This document shows, in pieces, positions 34,380 to 45,200 of a DNA stretch of 64,000 nt (positions are counted from its first letter, which is position 1; each line of letters opens with the position of its first letter). The DNA comes from Terramyces sp. JEL0728 (Eukaryota > Chytridiomycota > Chytridiomycetes > Rhizophydiales > Terramycetaceae). The stretch covers positions 112,438 to 176,437 of the forward strand of contig JADIIU010000015.1 of assembly GCA_027603945.1 (NCBI GenBank). The letters are read 5' to 3'. The notes beneath the pieces were generated by a model that worked only from the letters and a program-made list of their open reading frames with translations, made no database searches and was not told the origin of the DNA. The position numbers and the translations under genes are program-made.

Positions 34380-36865
34380 ATGCAAGACACGGAAGTAGTC
34401 TATATAGCACCACCTGTCAGGTCTCGCCCTGTGGATAATCAGGATGAAGGATATATACTCCCACGCTCTAATGTCAAGAAAAAGTTTGACGATGGCAACT
34501 ACATTGGTCCGCCAGTGAAGACGCGGCTGCACAGTTTTGACATAGCCCTATCAGTAATACTTGATTAACTTGGTTTATTTATATTTTGATATCCATCTGG
34601 CTGTTATCCGGCGTTTCCTTGATATTAGCAGTGACAATTTCCGCTATGGTCAATACCGCGTATACTGCATATTCTACTGATGGACAAGTTAGTGAATTTG
34701 TAGAACTGGTCGGTCTTACGTATATCCTATTCCTGATTTTAAAAATCACAACTTCATTTTTCCGAACATTCCTTCGCCTTATTAAATGGACATGGGATCG
34801 AACAAGAGAAGAGACATTCATCATCAAATATATTCAACACCTAGCCCGCAAGATTGCTATTGTGATTTACAACAAATTCAAACACAAAATGAACAAAATA
34901 TTCCCTTCAATATCCAAAAAGCAGCAATTGAGCAAAGCATCCAACACCAGTCTTTACAATTGCGAAATGAAGATTTTAGTCGAGGAGTATACCCTGAAAA
35001 TCAGCCAGATTATGCTGTTTATAATTTTGACAGTAATATTCGGCATCCCGTTATTCGTTGTCAGTTTACTTTATGGATATTGGGTAACTGTGTCTTATTT
35101 GACAATGGGGATGGTTTTACTTTCGAGCAGTGTGTTGATTTTAACAAACTTTATAAAACGGATAATCAAAAGCTATTACTCACTGGGCACCGTTTACAAT
35201 ACCAGGATATTATTGGAAACTTATGTTGCTTTTGCAGGCTATGGCGGAGACAAGAATTTATATGACATTTGGTCTACGAGGTGTATTTGGATTGGGATAT
35301 GGACTTTGATTACAGCATACTTGTTTGGCGGGGCTACGGTAACACATAATTGATTCCAGGGATTTTACATCTTTGCAGCAGTAATTATCGTTGTAGGTTT
35401 AATTGCAAAAATCCCAATTGTCCAGTTCAACATGGAAACATATGATTTTGTTCAACACCTTCCCCCAATAAAACTATATCCTGAAGAATCAAATCCATGG
35501 GAAAGTATATTTGTGCTAGGAACAAGGTTGTTTTTCAACACATTTGGAGTGTGCGCTCTATTCTATTATGATTGCCATTACAAGTCAGATTTGATAGTAA
35601 CAATTGACGCGTCTCCCTCAAATATTTCAATCTTGGCTGTATTTTTGATTTTCTATTGGATTCGAGATTTGCTATTCTTTATCCCAATTGTAGACCATAG
35701 TAAAATCTGGAATTCGGAATTGAGAAAGTGGGTTATCATTGTACTTACTCTCCTCGATATCGTCCTTGCCATTACTGCAAAGATAAAGTTCCACGGGTAC
35801 AGCTCGAGTGTCATGATATTACTTGGCTATTTGAATGTAGATTATCGACGTAATTTATATTGATGATAGAGCCTCATTACATTTGGACGGACAAGCCAAG
35901 CAAATTGCTTTCTACTCCAGAGCTGGAGAAGGAAAAACTAATGAATAGTGTCGGCGTAATTGTTAAATTTGCAATTGCGGCAGCTATTATTGCGCTTGTA
36001 TTATCTGTAATTGGAAACAGCAGCACATCAATTTCTTCGTTGCTGGTTAATTGGGACCCCATAACAAATACAAACACAACTTTCTATACTCCAGTGATTT
36101 GTGTGATGAATGTGGGTGGATTGGGTATAAAGGATTATGCCTATCTTGCATATTCTGCATACAATAATCAATCACTGTATCCAGCAGGATGGGCACAATA
36201 TCCAAATTTAAAAAACTGGACAGTTGGAACAAAGAAATACGACACAGAACTATATGACGTCTACAATTCACCGGGAAATTTCACCGTAGTAGCTGTAAAG
36301 GGAACTGATAGTGTAAGCGATGGGTTGCAGGATTTATATCTGTACAGCTCATCAGCTCTGCTAGCAATAAGTTCATATTTTGGAACTTTTTTACAATTAT
36401 GGCCTGTTCGCTCAATTGCATTGGTGGTCAATCAAATTTCGCTTATTGGCAGGTCTGGGTCGTACTTGTCTTATTGGCAAATGGTTGGCGACCAAGTAAA
36501 TGATCTAATCGAAGCTAAAAGGGCAGTGGCCGTCACTGGACATTCGCTGGGTTATTGTAATTAACAATAGGAGGTGCAATATCGGGGATAATTGCTGCGA
36601 AATACGGAATCAGAGGAATTGCTTTCAGTTCGCCAGGATTAGGATACCAATCAGTCAACTACGGCTTCCAAGTGTAATTGTTACTGACTGTAGAGAAGAC
36701 TTGATGGCCAACTTTTTAAACATTGTACCAGATCATGATATTGTGCCAATGATTGATGTGCAGTACGGGTTTATCCAAAAGATACCTTGCAATAGCAGCC
36801 AGCCAATCTCGTGCCATTTGTTAGTGTCCTCTACGATACCTACGTTGGAAACAATGTGTCCATAA
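34380..36865 (+). CDS. Multi-pass membrane protein with C-terminal class 3 lipase domain
   Basis: Exons joined by 20-21 nt introns give about 785 residues: a short cytosolic N-terminus, at least eight hydrophobic helices in two groups (34590-35390 and 35500-36030), then a lipase domain. The catalytic Ser lies in TGHSLGGAISG, restored by a 20-nt intron at about 36552-36571; FSSPGLGYQSVNYGF and VPDHDIVPMIDVQYG supply the later Asp and loop regions. The last exon ends before the SDR gene by 27 nt. This is the plan of fungal and protist class 3 lipases in endomembranes; substrate unknown. The first intron (34554-34573) ends GG instead of AG. Confidence 0.82.
34554..34573 (+). other. Mini-intron with GG instead of AG at its end
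   Basis: The 20-nt segment GTAATACTTGATTAACTTGG restores the frame between DIALS and FIYILISIWLLSG. Length, donor and TTAAC branch match other introns; only the terminal dinucleotide differs. It may be a true non-canonical site or a base error. Confidence 0.5.
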
Positions 36866-36892
36866 TAGAGAATTATTTTTTACTTTTTTGAA

Positions 36893-37748
36893 ATGTGGTG
36901 GTTATTGTTGCCGGCATTGGGAGGACTGTTCTACACTCTATTAAAGCAAAAAAAGCCCGAAATAATTCCAAATGAAAAGATACTTATTATTGGAGCGTCA
37001 AGTGGGATAGGAAAAGAACTTGCAAAACAATATGCAGCAAGAGGATCGCAGCTGATCATCTCTGCCCGAAGAAAAGCTGAATTGGAAGAGGTTACTGCAG
37101 CATGCGGCAGCAATACCAAGCATTTCATTTCTGATATCGCAGATCACGACTCGATTCAACAACTTAAAGAATTCACTGTGAAAGAATTTGGGGAAATTGA
37201 CACGCTTGTGATATGGTAAGTTTAGTTAATTCAGTTCTGGAGTACTCTCGGTACTACCATTTGAAAAGATTCCAGACGACAAAATTCAAGATATTGTAAA
37301 TTCCATCTTCAACATCAACACCATTGGGCCGATCCTTACAACAAAGACTTTTCTTCCTATAATCAAAAGGAGGATTGTTGTAATCTCATCTGCATCAGCA
37401 ACATTACCAGCACCAACTAGAAGTCTGTACACTGCAACCAAGCATGCAATTACTGGATTTTTCAAGTCACTCCGAATAGAATTGAGGGGAAAGGGAATCA
37501 AAGTATACAACGTTATGCCTGGATCTGTCGCCACCAAACTAAGAGCTTCATCGCTTGACTCGCCTGGGCAATCCAGCAACAAGAAGGCAATGCTGCCAGA
37601 AAAGTGTGCAGAGATAATCATCAACCAAGTTGACTGTGGGCAAGAGGAAATCTATATTCCAAAATTCTATCATTTCGGTACCATTCTCTCATTTATTGTC
37701 CCTAAATTGATTGACTCTATGGCTGCTAAAAAATATGGCTATCAATAA
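36893..37748 (+). CDS. ER-type short-chain dehydrogenase/reductase
   Basis: Two exons joined by a 19-nt intron at about 37217-37235. An N-terminal membrane helix (WWLLLPALGGLFYTLL) precedes the Rossmann fold: ILIIGASSGIGKELA is the TGxxxGxG-type cofactor loop, VVISSASA the catalytic Ser strand, and YTATKHA the Tyr-x-x-x-Lys pair. About 280 residues, typical of classical SDRs anchored in the ER (DHRS7 / 3-ketodihydrosphingosine reductase-like). Cofactor and substrate cannot be fixed. Its stop is 3 nt from the stop of the convergent PBDC1 gene. Confidence 0.88.
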
Positions 37749-37751
37749 CAT

Positions 37752-38314
37752 TTATTTTAATTGAGCAACAATTTTGTCTTTTAGTTCTTCCAATTCCTTT
37801 TCCATTTCATCATGCTCATCTGTTTTTGCTGGTTTGAAGCCTTCCTTGTACAGTTGATTGTTGCAGCCTTCCTTATTTCTCGCAATTTCAATAAACAAGA
37901 ACTGAATTCTCGTAGCTATGGTTAGATAGGATTAACCAAAGAATGAATTGTCTGGGCCGTAATCTTCTCCAGCTCTATTTCTCAGCAAAGTTCCAAAATT
38001 AAAATCTTCCACCAAATGTTCATATTTCTCGATTAATGTCCTCCACTGCTTCTTTTTTTCTTCAGTTTTAAAATCCTTCATTTCGTCAATTGACTTGATA
38101 TCCAAATCCTTGAATTCAGCTCTGAATGCAGCATATAATTCGTCATCGTTCTTTGTAAGCTTGATTTTCGGGGCTGGAACCGAAGAAAGTAGGTTGAAAT
38201 AAACTTCTGCATGCTGGAACGCTTTAATAGCCCAGTGTTTTTCAATATCTACCGTTAAAAAAAGCAACCCTCGTTGTTTTGTGCAGTCTCTGCAGTAATT
38301 CCAAATGCTGACAT
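37752..38314 (-). CDS. PBDC1: PBDC1 family protein (polysaccharide biosynthesis domain-containing)
   Basis: Three exons joined by 20- and 21-nt introns give about 160 residues. Conserved family segments are EKHWAIKAFQHAEVYFNLLSS, KLTKNDDELYAAFRAEF and LVEDFNFGTLLR; the last exon continues RIQFLFIEIARNKEG and ends with an acidic coiled tail. The ATG at 38314 begins MSAFGITAETAQNN. Animal PBDC1 is a small cytosolic protein whose role is poorly defined; despite the domain name, no sugar chemistry has been shown from these motifs. Confidence 0.87.
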
Positions 38315-38454
38315 TTGAAAAAAAAATTCGCAACGCCAGAGAGGGATGAATCCATCAGTTGCAACTTGAGATCCACTTATCACACTGAAGGGTTTTAAAT
38401 ATATAATTTCTGTGTCGGATATCCATTTTTCAAGTTCTGTTTTCTTTGCGCAAA

Positions 38455-38967
38455 ATGTCCCACCAAACCTGCCAGATTTCAAACGAAGTGAAAGATCAGT
38501 TCAAAGTAAGATTGCATTAATGAGAAATTACGCTTTAGGTTTTAATTTTCTAATCGGAGAAAAGACAAATCAAACGCAGCATTAATCTTGAAAATAGATG
38601 TAAATGAATTGTTGGTAGTAGTAGATTCGTATTTGGAAGGAATCACCATGTCAGAATTAAGCGAGGAGTTGCCAGATTCAACCCCGAGATTTGTAGTAGT
38701 ATCATTTGAATTGAAGCACAAAGACGGAAGGATTTCATATCCGCTAACTGGTATTTCTCACTCATAAAGGAATCTATTATCACCCTGAAGGATCTTCACT
38801 AAACAACAAAATGCTGTACGCTTCCTCGTCGGCAGTAACTTTCCATGAAGCAGGAATCGTTGGAAAGGTACGCCAGAATAACACAGGTTTTCGAATTGAT
38901 TGATGGTGAAGAGCTTGACGACGAATGGCTCATTGAAAAACTCGAATCATCAAAAACAAGACCTTAA
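38455..38967 (+). CDS. GMF1: Glia maturation factor (GMF), ADF-homology protein
   Basis: Five exons, one of only 14 nt (38525-38538), separated by introns of 19-21 nt. The spliced protein (about 145 residues) matches GMF: KLRFRKDKSNAALILKID, DSYLEGITMSELSEELP, RFVVVSFELKHKDGRISYPL, GIYYHPEGSSLNNKMLYASS and the C-terminal VFELIDGEELDDEWL. GMF is an ADF/cofilin-fold protein that binds Arp2/3 and removes branches from actin filaments. The 14-nt exon supplies KLRF and part of the next Arg; without it the conserved N-terminal strand is lost, which supports its reality. It lies 140 nt from divergent PBDC1. Confidence 0.9.
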
Positions 38968-38983
38968 TAAACTCGATTTATTT

Positions 38984-39478
38984 TCAAGCAGAGACGAGGG
39001 CATCTATCATACGGTAGAGATAAAAGAAGAAACACAACAAGTAGAACCCTAACTTGATGAATGAGTCTCTCTTCTGGGTTGGGAGAGTTCGGAAAATTTC
39101 AGTGGCATCAAAGCGGTGACGTTGATTTACATACCTACATTAGCCATAGTTACTTGTAGACGTGCCAAGCTAAGAGAGGTGTGTTGATCAACATGTCAAA
39201 CCACTTGCCGTTAATCAGGAAGAGAACCCACAAGAACCCATGTAGAATGTTTTCAGGAACAACAAACTGGGGTTAGCAAAAAGTACTTGGTTGAGCTTGG
39301 AGCACAAGTCAATTGGGTTAATATAATCGCATTCTAGATCTGAAAACATTATAATCTATCTCCATGATTAGAAAAAATATTTACAAAGAACACGCTCCCG
39401 AACAAAAGCAACGCATCAGCGATCAAGGCAAAGAGAAATAAGAGCTACATTAGTACTGGGTACCGCACTGCCAACCAT
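38984..39478 (-). CDS. ERV14: Cornichon/ERV14 COPII cargo receptor
   Basis: Made only of short exons, so no long frame marks it. Five exons joined by introns of 19, 29, 20 and 19 nt give about 135 residues that follow Erv14/cornichon closely: [70 protein letters not shown] and [13 protein letters not shown]. Three membrane helices are visible. The family loads membrane cargo into ER-to-Golgi COPII vesicles. The stop (38984-38986) is 16 nt from the GMF stop. One intron is 29 nt if the acceptor is GATAG. Confidence 0.9.
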
Positions 39479-39564
39479 TTTCTGAATACGTTTTCAGATT
39501 GAAGCAAAAAAATGTCGAAAAAATTCACAAGCCATTTTACCAATCGCGTCACGTATGCATAGAT

Positions 39565-41009
39565 TTATTGCGATAATACTTTAGTTGCAGCTTCGCGAGA
39601 GTTATAGACACAGTCGTTAACAGAAACACCGTTATAAGAAGCTCCAGTGACGATGAATCTTCCGTTGGATAGTTTATCCAGTTGCTCATAAATACTCTGG
39701 ACTTTTTCTTCATGGCCAACGTAATATTGAGGAATGCAATCCTTCTGAATGGAAACATATGAGTCGACAAGTAAATCCCTTCTTATTCCTAGAACCTTTT
39801 CCACAGATTCCAGGGAAACATCCAGCAGATGGTTTTTCGATACTGTATCTGGATTCTTAAATTTAGATTCAAATGCGTGGCCACCCATCATCACTGTCAT
39901 GCGAGTGTGTGTGCCGGAACCAGTGCTGTGTTCCGGGAAAGAACAGGAATCATATACAACACCAATGATATCTAGATTGTCCGACTCACTCTGGGGCACC
40001 AGGAAACCAAACCCTTTGGATTTTACAACGTCCCCTTTGTATACCAAATTTACCACCCCGACAGTCACTGATTCGATAGAGTCGAGTTTTTCTTTTAAAT
40101 CTGCATCGCTTAGTAATTTGGAGAGCTTTTTTGATGGGATAGCACTTATTACCTTGTCAGCGACGATTTCCATGGTTTCCGTTTCTATTTCCACTGTCTC
40201 TGGGTTGAAACGCACGGCTACTGCAGATTCTGGGATGATTTCAACGCCCCTAGCTTTTAAACGTCCTTCCAGCGCATCCGTAAGCGTTTGCATTCCTTTT
40301 GTAAATGAATAGATTTTGAATTGCTTGACTTTTTCAATGAATTTTTGTGCCTCTGGCTTTGAAGATTGGTACGGCTCTACTTTCTTGAACAATGAAGCAA
40401 GGATCCCATTTGTAATTGATCCGTGGTTCTTTTCGAAATTGTGCAAGCTCTTCATGGTGGAACGGATGCTGAGCATTTTGGTGTCCCCGGCATATATTCC
40501 GTGAATCACAGCGGATATCATGTTTTCTGCGATATATGGTCCTAATCTGCGAGAAACAAACGAGTGAATACTTTCATCCACTTCCTTAGACTTTGGCTGA
40601 AACGATTCCTTCAACAATGCAGGAACAAATCCTTGGAGAATTGGTGCATTCGAGGCGAATATTTTGAATGGATTGCTGGACAAATTGTTTAACTGCCCTT
40701 TAAAGTAAATATATCGATTCTGAGCTGCGGGGGATGATGATGGGATGCCCAGTATATCTTTCTCTAATCCAAGGTCATAAATCTAGCGTTAACGTCGCTC
40801 ACCATATCCAACGTAACGAATGCAGCATCTCCGACTGGTCTTAACGATCGTGGTCCTGTTTCAATATACTCAGTGCCTCGATAAAGTGTTTGGATCCAAC
40901 CTCCTCGCTGTTTTCCTTGAACCACTGTTACTCTTGCATTTTTTAATGTTAGAAAGTAAGCAGCGCACAATCCAGAGATGCCTCCACCAAGTACTACAAC
41001 TTTCGACAT
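39565..41009 (-). CDS. HEM14: Protoporphyrinogen oxidase
   Basis: Two exons joined by a 20-nt intron at about 40782-40801 (GTGAGCGACGTTAACGCTAG) give about 460 residues. The FAD-binding start is VVVLGGGISGLCAAYFL, followed by ETGPRSLRP; FVSRRLGPYIAENMISAVIHGIYAGD is the family region that lines the active site, and FIVTGASYNGVSVNDCV near 39640 is the C-terminal FAD segment. The enzyme makes protoporphyrin IX, the penultimate step of haem synthesis, at the inner mitochondrial membrane. Its presence implies the organism makes its own haem. The start is 22 nt from that of the divergent eIF2B gene. Confidence 0.93.
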
Positions 41010-41031
41010 GAAAAACTTTTTTGAAATCAAA
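41010..41031. promoter_or_regulatory. 22-nt bidirectional gap between two start codons
   Basis: Only an A/T-rich 22 nt separates the protoporphyrinogen oxidase ATG from the eIF2B-epsilon ATG. Any promoter must lie here and/or inside the opposing coding regions. No TATA box is evident. Confidence 0.6.
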
Positions 41032-43214
41032 ATGCCTCCGAAAAAAGATAGCACTTTAAATGCCGAAGAGGTTTCTATCACTGACTGAAGGTTTTACAAG
41101 CCGTGCTTGTTGCGGATAGTTTCAATGAACACTTTCGGCCAATTACATTTTCAACACCAAGAGTATTTTGTTGTTAAATCAGTGCTTGATCCCAATTGCC
41201 AATGTTCCATTGATAGAATACGCATTAGAAACGCTAGCTTCATCTGGAGTTCAGGAAATTTTCATTGTTTGTTGTGCACATTCGGAACAAATCAAGTCTT
41301 ACATTGCGTAGTTTGTCATTGATGATAGGGATTCTAGATGGGGGAAATCAGTGTTGCCTACCGTAGAAATCATTGTATCTCAAGAATTACGCTCGATGGG
41401 AGATGTTTTAAGGGACATGGATGCGAAACAAATCTTGCAGTCCGATTTCATTTTAATGTCGGGAGATGTTGTCTCGAATGTGAATCTTGAACCGTTAGTT
41501 AAAGAGCATAAATTGAGAAAATCAACGGACAAAAACTTGATTATGACTTTGATTACTAAGCAAGCAAGTTCTAATCACCCCACACGATCCAAAGCAGAGG
41601 AAGAATTGTTTGTCCTAGATACTAAAACGAATGAATGTGTCCACTACGAAGCATATCGCCGTTACCCAGCAAGGAAGAAGGTTTTCTTGAACCCAAGATT
41701 GTTCAAAACACATCCAAATATTGTAATCCACAATGATTTGATTGATTGTCAAATTGACATTTGCTCTATCGAGGTATGTTTATTACTGATTTCTGGTGCC
41801 GGCATTATTCACTGAAAATTTTGATTATCAGGATATCCGTAAAGATTTTTTGAAGGGAATTTTGGAATCGGAATTGTTGGGGAAATCGATATATTGCCAT
41901 ATTTTGGCCAACGAATATGCAGCTCAAGTTTCTACTTTGCAAATGTACAACGCTATCAGCAAGGATATCATGTTGCGTTGGGTATATCCTCTTTGTCCTG
42001 AAAATATTTTTTATGGAAATGACGGGACAATTACCCACTCCCTGCACAATATTTATAAAGGAGAGAGGCTCAATTTGGATCGATCTGCATCGTTGACTGA
42101 AATGGTAATTATTGGAAGTGGATCTAGGGTTGGGTCAAATTCGAAAATATCCAATTCTGTAATTGGTAATAACTGTACAATAGGTTACCCATATTAATTC
42201 GTAGGATCCAATGTAGTAATCGACGGGTCGTACATTTTCGACAACGCCGTCATCGCTGATGGATGCAAAGTGATTAGATCTATCATTGGTAAAGATTCCA
42301 CGTTGCTAAAGAACGTTACCTTGGAATATGGCTGTGTACTGGATTTCCATGTTACGATTGGGCCGAATGTAACGCTTGAAGCTCGTTCCCGAGTTTCAGC
42401 TGAAAACCACTCTGAAGAATTTCACGACGACTCTGAAAACGAGCTTGGTAATTCATTTTAATGACAGACTACGATATTGTTGGAAGAGATGGGAAAGGAT
42501 ACGCTTACAACCCAGACTACTCTGACGAGGATGACGAAATTGATCTGCGCAATGTCATGCGAAGCTATCTGGGTATTCATCTGCTGATTTAGATTACGAA
42601 TCTCCTTCTGAATATACAGAAGCTGACCAAGAAACCGATCCTGAAACTGATGGTGAATTTGAAGAGGAAGAAGGAAATGGTAATTTGAACTAAATTAAGA
42701 TTGGTTCACCGAAGTCGAGCAGACTATTCAAAGAGCCTTTGATGAAAACCACTCTTCAGAGATTGCTATTTTGGAACTAAATACGCTAAAAATGGCAATG
42801 AACATCACTTTCCACGATCTTAGACAAATTGTATTCCCGGCAATTTTAAAACTAATGCTGAAAGAAACTAATGTCAAAGAACGACTCAAGGTATTATTGA
42901 CCTTATTTTAGGTGGTGAACAAGTGGTTCCCTGTTTTGCTAAAGTTCACGCACTCTGATGATGATCAACATCATTTGATGAATCTGCTGCAGCAATTCTT
43001 GGTGGAAACCCCTTCCACCATTTCGTTTGCCCCTCAACTGATCATGGCAGGATATAATATTGACCTGCTGAAAGAGGACGTGATCTTGAAGTGGTATGAA
43101 AATGGACCACCGAACAAGATTAAAGACGCGGTAATATTAAATTTATATCAGGTTTTACCATTAATCAAGTGGTTGAATGAGGCCGAGACTGAAAGTGAGG
43201 ACGAATCAGATTAA
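41032..43214 (+). CDS. GCD6: Translation initiation factor eIF2B subunit epsilon
   Basis: About nine mini-introns separate ten exons. The protein begins MPPKKDSTLNAEEVLQAVLVADSF with the nucleotidyltransferase-like domain (SMGDVLRDMDAKQIL, DFILMSGDVVSN). YIDICS-type and NFDYQDIRKDFLKG segments follow, then a left-handed beta-helix of hexapeptide repeats (SNSKISNSVIGNNCTIG). An acidic linker and the C-terminal W2/HEAT domain (DILEYNG-like KWYENGPPNKIKDAV, acidic end) complete it. It is the catalytic subunit exchanging GDP for GTP on eIF2. One intron, 41774-41795, ends CTG rather than AG. Confidence 0.94.
41774..41795 (+). other. Mini-intron with TG instead of AG at its end
   Basis: A 22-nt segment beginning GTATGTTTATTACTGATTT and ending CTG joins DICSIE to VPALFTENFDYQ, exactly where eIF2B-epsilon proteins need a Val. 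No AG is available. The CTGAT branch-like motif is in the normal place. Confidence 0.5.
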
Positions 43215-43403
43215 TAAATACGTTTAAAACGCGTCCTTTTTTCATATTTGTTGATTTGGAAGCCGATTATGATTTATATTGTGAGCGGGTATCACCCTCC
43301 GTCCGTGTAACCTGACACGCTTCGCGTTTCTGTGGCTTAACCCAACTTTTCCTGCTGTGTTGGTCTTTTTTTTCAAGAGTGCTTTTTTTATGCAAAATTG
43401 AAA

Positions 43404-44780
43404 ATGGAAAATAAAAAAAGAAGGCTAAATAGGATACCAAAAACTCCAGAATCGCTAGCACCAACTGAAATTTCTGCAAGTGAAAATGACTCTTCGGCGG
43501 TGGCATCAATTTTGTTGTCATTAGGTAATTACATTGAAAAACCCGACAACTCTTCCAAAATTCCCTCAAAACTAACCCTGCCTCCTCTAGAACAATTAAT
43601 AGCAGCCAACCAATATAAATGCTCTCGTTGCCAAGTTAGCCCGATTAAATATTGCTACAACTGTAATCCTCACATTTGGAACACTTGTACTTCGATTCTG
43701 GTGGAAAAATATCCTTATGTTATTTCGCAATTCGCAGCAGGCAGCAAATTTCATTCTCATGCACTCTCATTTTTAAATGAAAATTCAATACCGATTGTTA
43801 CACTATATTGTCCTCTCACCAAAAGCAGCGTCTTTGCTTTGCCTATGCAATTTCATGACAGTTACTTGAAGAACTTTGAGTTTATACACTGCTATAGTGA
43901 ACAGCCTGAAAAAAAACTTTCGGACACACAATTTTCTTTGGCGGAAACCCATGTCAATAATGGACTCAAAAGACGGAACAGCGACACTACTATCCAAGAT
44001 TCGCAATCTACAGTTTTCGGTCCCAGCTATATTTCTTCAAGCCAGGCAAAGGATGGCCCCTTGTCTCCCACTCTTTCCATCCAAAGGGTAGATTCGCTAG
44101 AAAGCAACACGACTGCCGTTATTGCTAATCGAAAAGGGTCTCCGAAATATTTGGAAGATCCCGATGATCCAACTCCTAGACCGCAATCATTGAAATCTGA
44201 AAACGACTTGTATACCCCAAGGTGGGTACGCTATTCAGGGTCAAGAAAAGAAGGAATGTGCGAACTCTGCAAACCTGAAAAATGGCTGCAGCTGAAAGAC
44301 AGTGCATTTTGGTAAAAATGAATTAATTATAGGTATCATAAGCAGTTTATACATGGAATATCATCTAGTAGCGGGACTCCCTTTGCTCCACCTACAGCCT
44401 TTCGCACCGTATGGAACGGAACTTTGAATAGTTCTGGGCCAGGAATGTCTGTTTACTTGATGACAGAAGGTAAATGCGACAAATGCCAAAAGTGGGAGCC
44501 GCTATTCAAAAACAAAAAGAGGTTTACACATTTCTTTCCGTCGGTAATGGCAGCAGAAGAAACCCTCACCAGAGCGTACGCTGAACAAAAGGAATTACCT
44601 GAAGTAATATCCGAGCAGCCATTGAAAATCAGAGTAGGCAGGGACACCAACTCAAACTTGTTTGTCCCTACAGGCATTTGTGTTTCAAATTCTCTTTTGT
44701 CGGACATGAAGCAACACGAAGAGGGTCAAATGTCTAGCGTGTGGTTTAGACATGCATCTAAATGCCACTCAGTTATCTAG
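43404..44780 (+). CDS. Rua1-like zinc-binding transcription regulator
   Basis: Two exons joined by a 21-nt intron at about 44314-44334. The N-terminal 270 residues are mostly disordered and Ser-rich, with one Cys cluster (YKCSRCQVSPIKYCYNCNP). The C-terminus has the fungal Rua1-type domain: LYTPRWVRYSGSRKEGMCELCKPEKWLQLKDSAFWYHKQF region, then SSGTPFAPPTAFR and a second CxxC (GKCDKCQKWEPL). The closing part has WFRHASKCH. Rua1 is a fungal zinc-finger regulator of secondary metabolism, and this domain is used across fungi; the target genes are unknown here. A three-codon upstream ORF precedes the ATG. Confidence 0.8.
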
Positions 44781-44826
44781 ATCTATAACAGTACTTTTAA
44801 ATTAAATAAATTTTTGTATTCAAATA

Positions 44827-45168
44827 TCAATTGTACGCCTGCGACTTTAGCCATTGCAAGGTCTGCTCGGATTGCTCTGGTTCTGGATCAACAAATGTTC
44901 TCTTTGATTTTGGCCTATGGCTAGCATCAGCATTGTATCGATCGTCGTACACCTTTACAATATTTTCAGCCTGGAGCTGATTGCAGTATTTTTCAAGAAT
45001 GTCGTATGACCTAGCTAGTCTCTTATAAATATCATCAAGCGCTTCCAATTCCTGAAGAGTTTTTTGGTGCTCCAAATACAATTCTTGATAGGCTTTAGTA
45101 GCAATGAAAGCTTTTTGTTCCAATTTTGCAATTTCTCCATTACTATCAACCTGATTAAGTGTGGCCAT
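44827..45168 (-). CDS. Small coiled-coil protein
   Basis: A single-exon, 113-residue protein. Residues 12-70 form a continuous coiled coil (KLEQKAFIATKAYQELYLEH, LQELEALDDIYKRLARSYDI), followed by an acidic/basic tail ending in a Trp-containing motif (EQTLQWLKSQAYN). I do not recognise a family; it could be a subunit of a microtubule or tethering complex. It lies 32 nt downstream of the RRM gene on the same strand and 46 nt from the convergent Rua1-like stop. Confidence 0.65.
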   Translation of the reverse strand: MATLNQVDSNGEIAKLEQKAFIATKAYQELYLEHQKTLQELEALDDIYKRLARSYDILEKYCNQLQAENIVKVYDDRYNADASHRPKSKRTFVDPEPEQSEQTLQWLKSQAYN

Positions 45169-45200
45169 GCTTGATTGCCTTGAACGAACTGTGTAAGTAT

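Noticed and set aside
38255..38482. Minus-strand ORF extending PBDC1 upstream
   Set aside because: It overlaps the GMF start and promoter; the conserved PBDC1 protein starts at the ATG at 38314 with an intron after NNE.
39749..40312. 187-residue plus-strand ORF
   Set aside because: It is antisense to protoporphyrinogen oxidase, whose family motifs fix the other strand.
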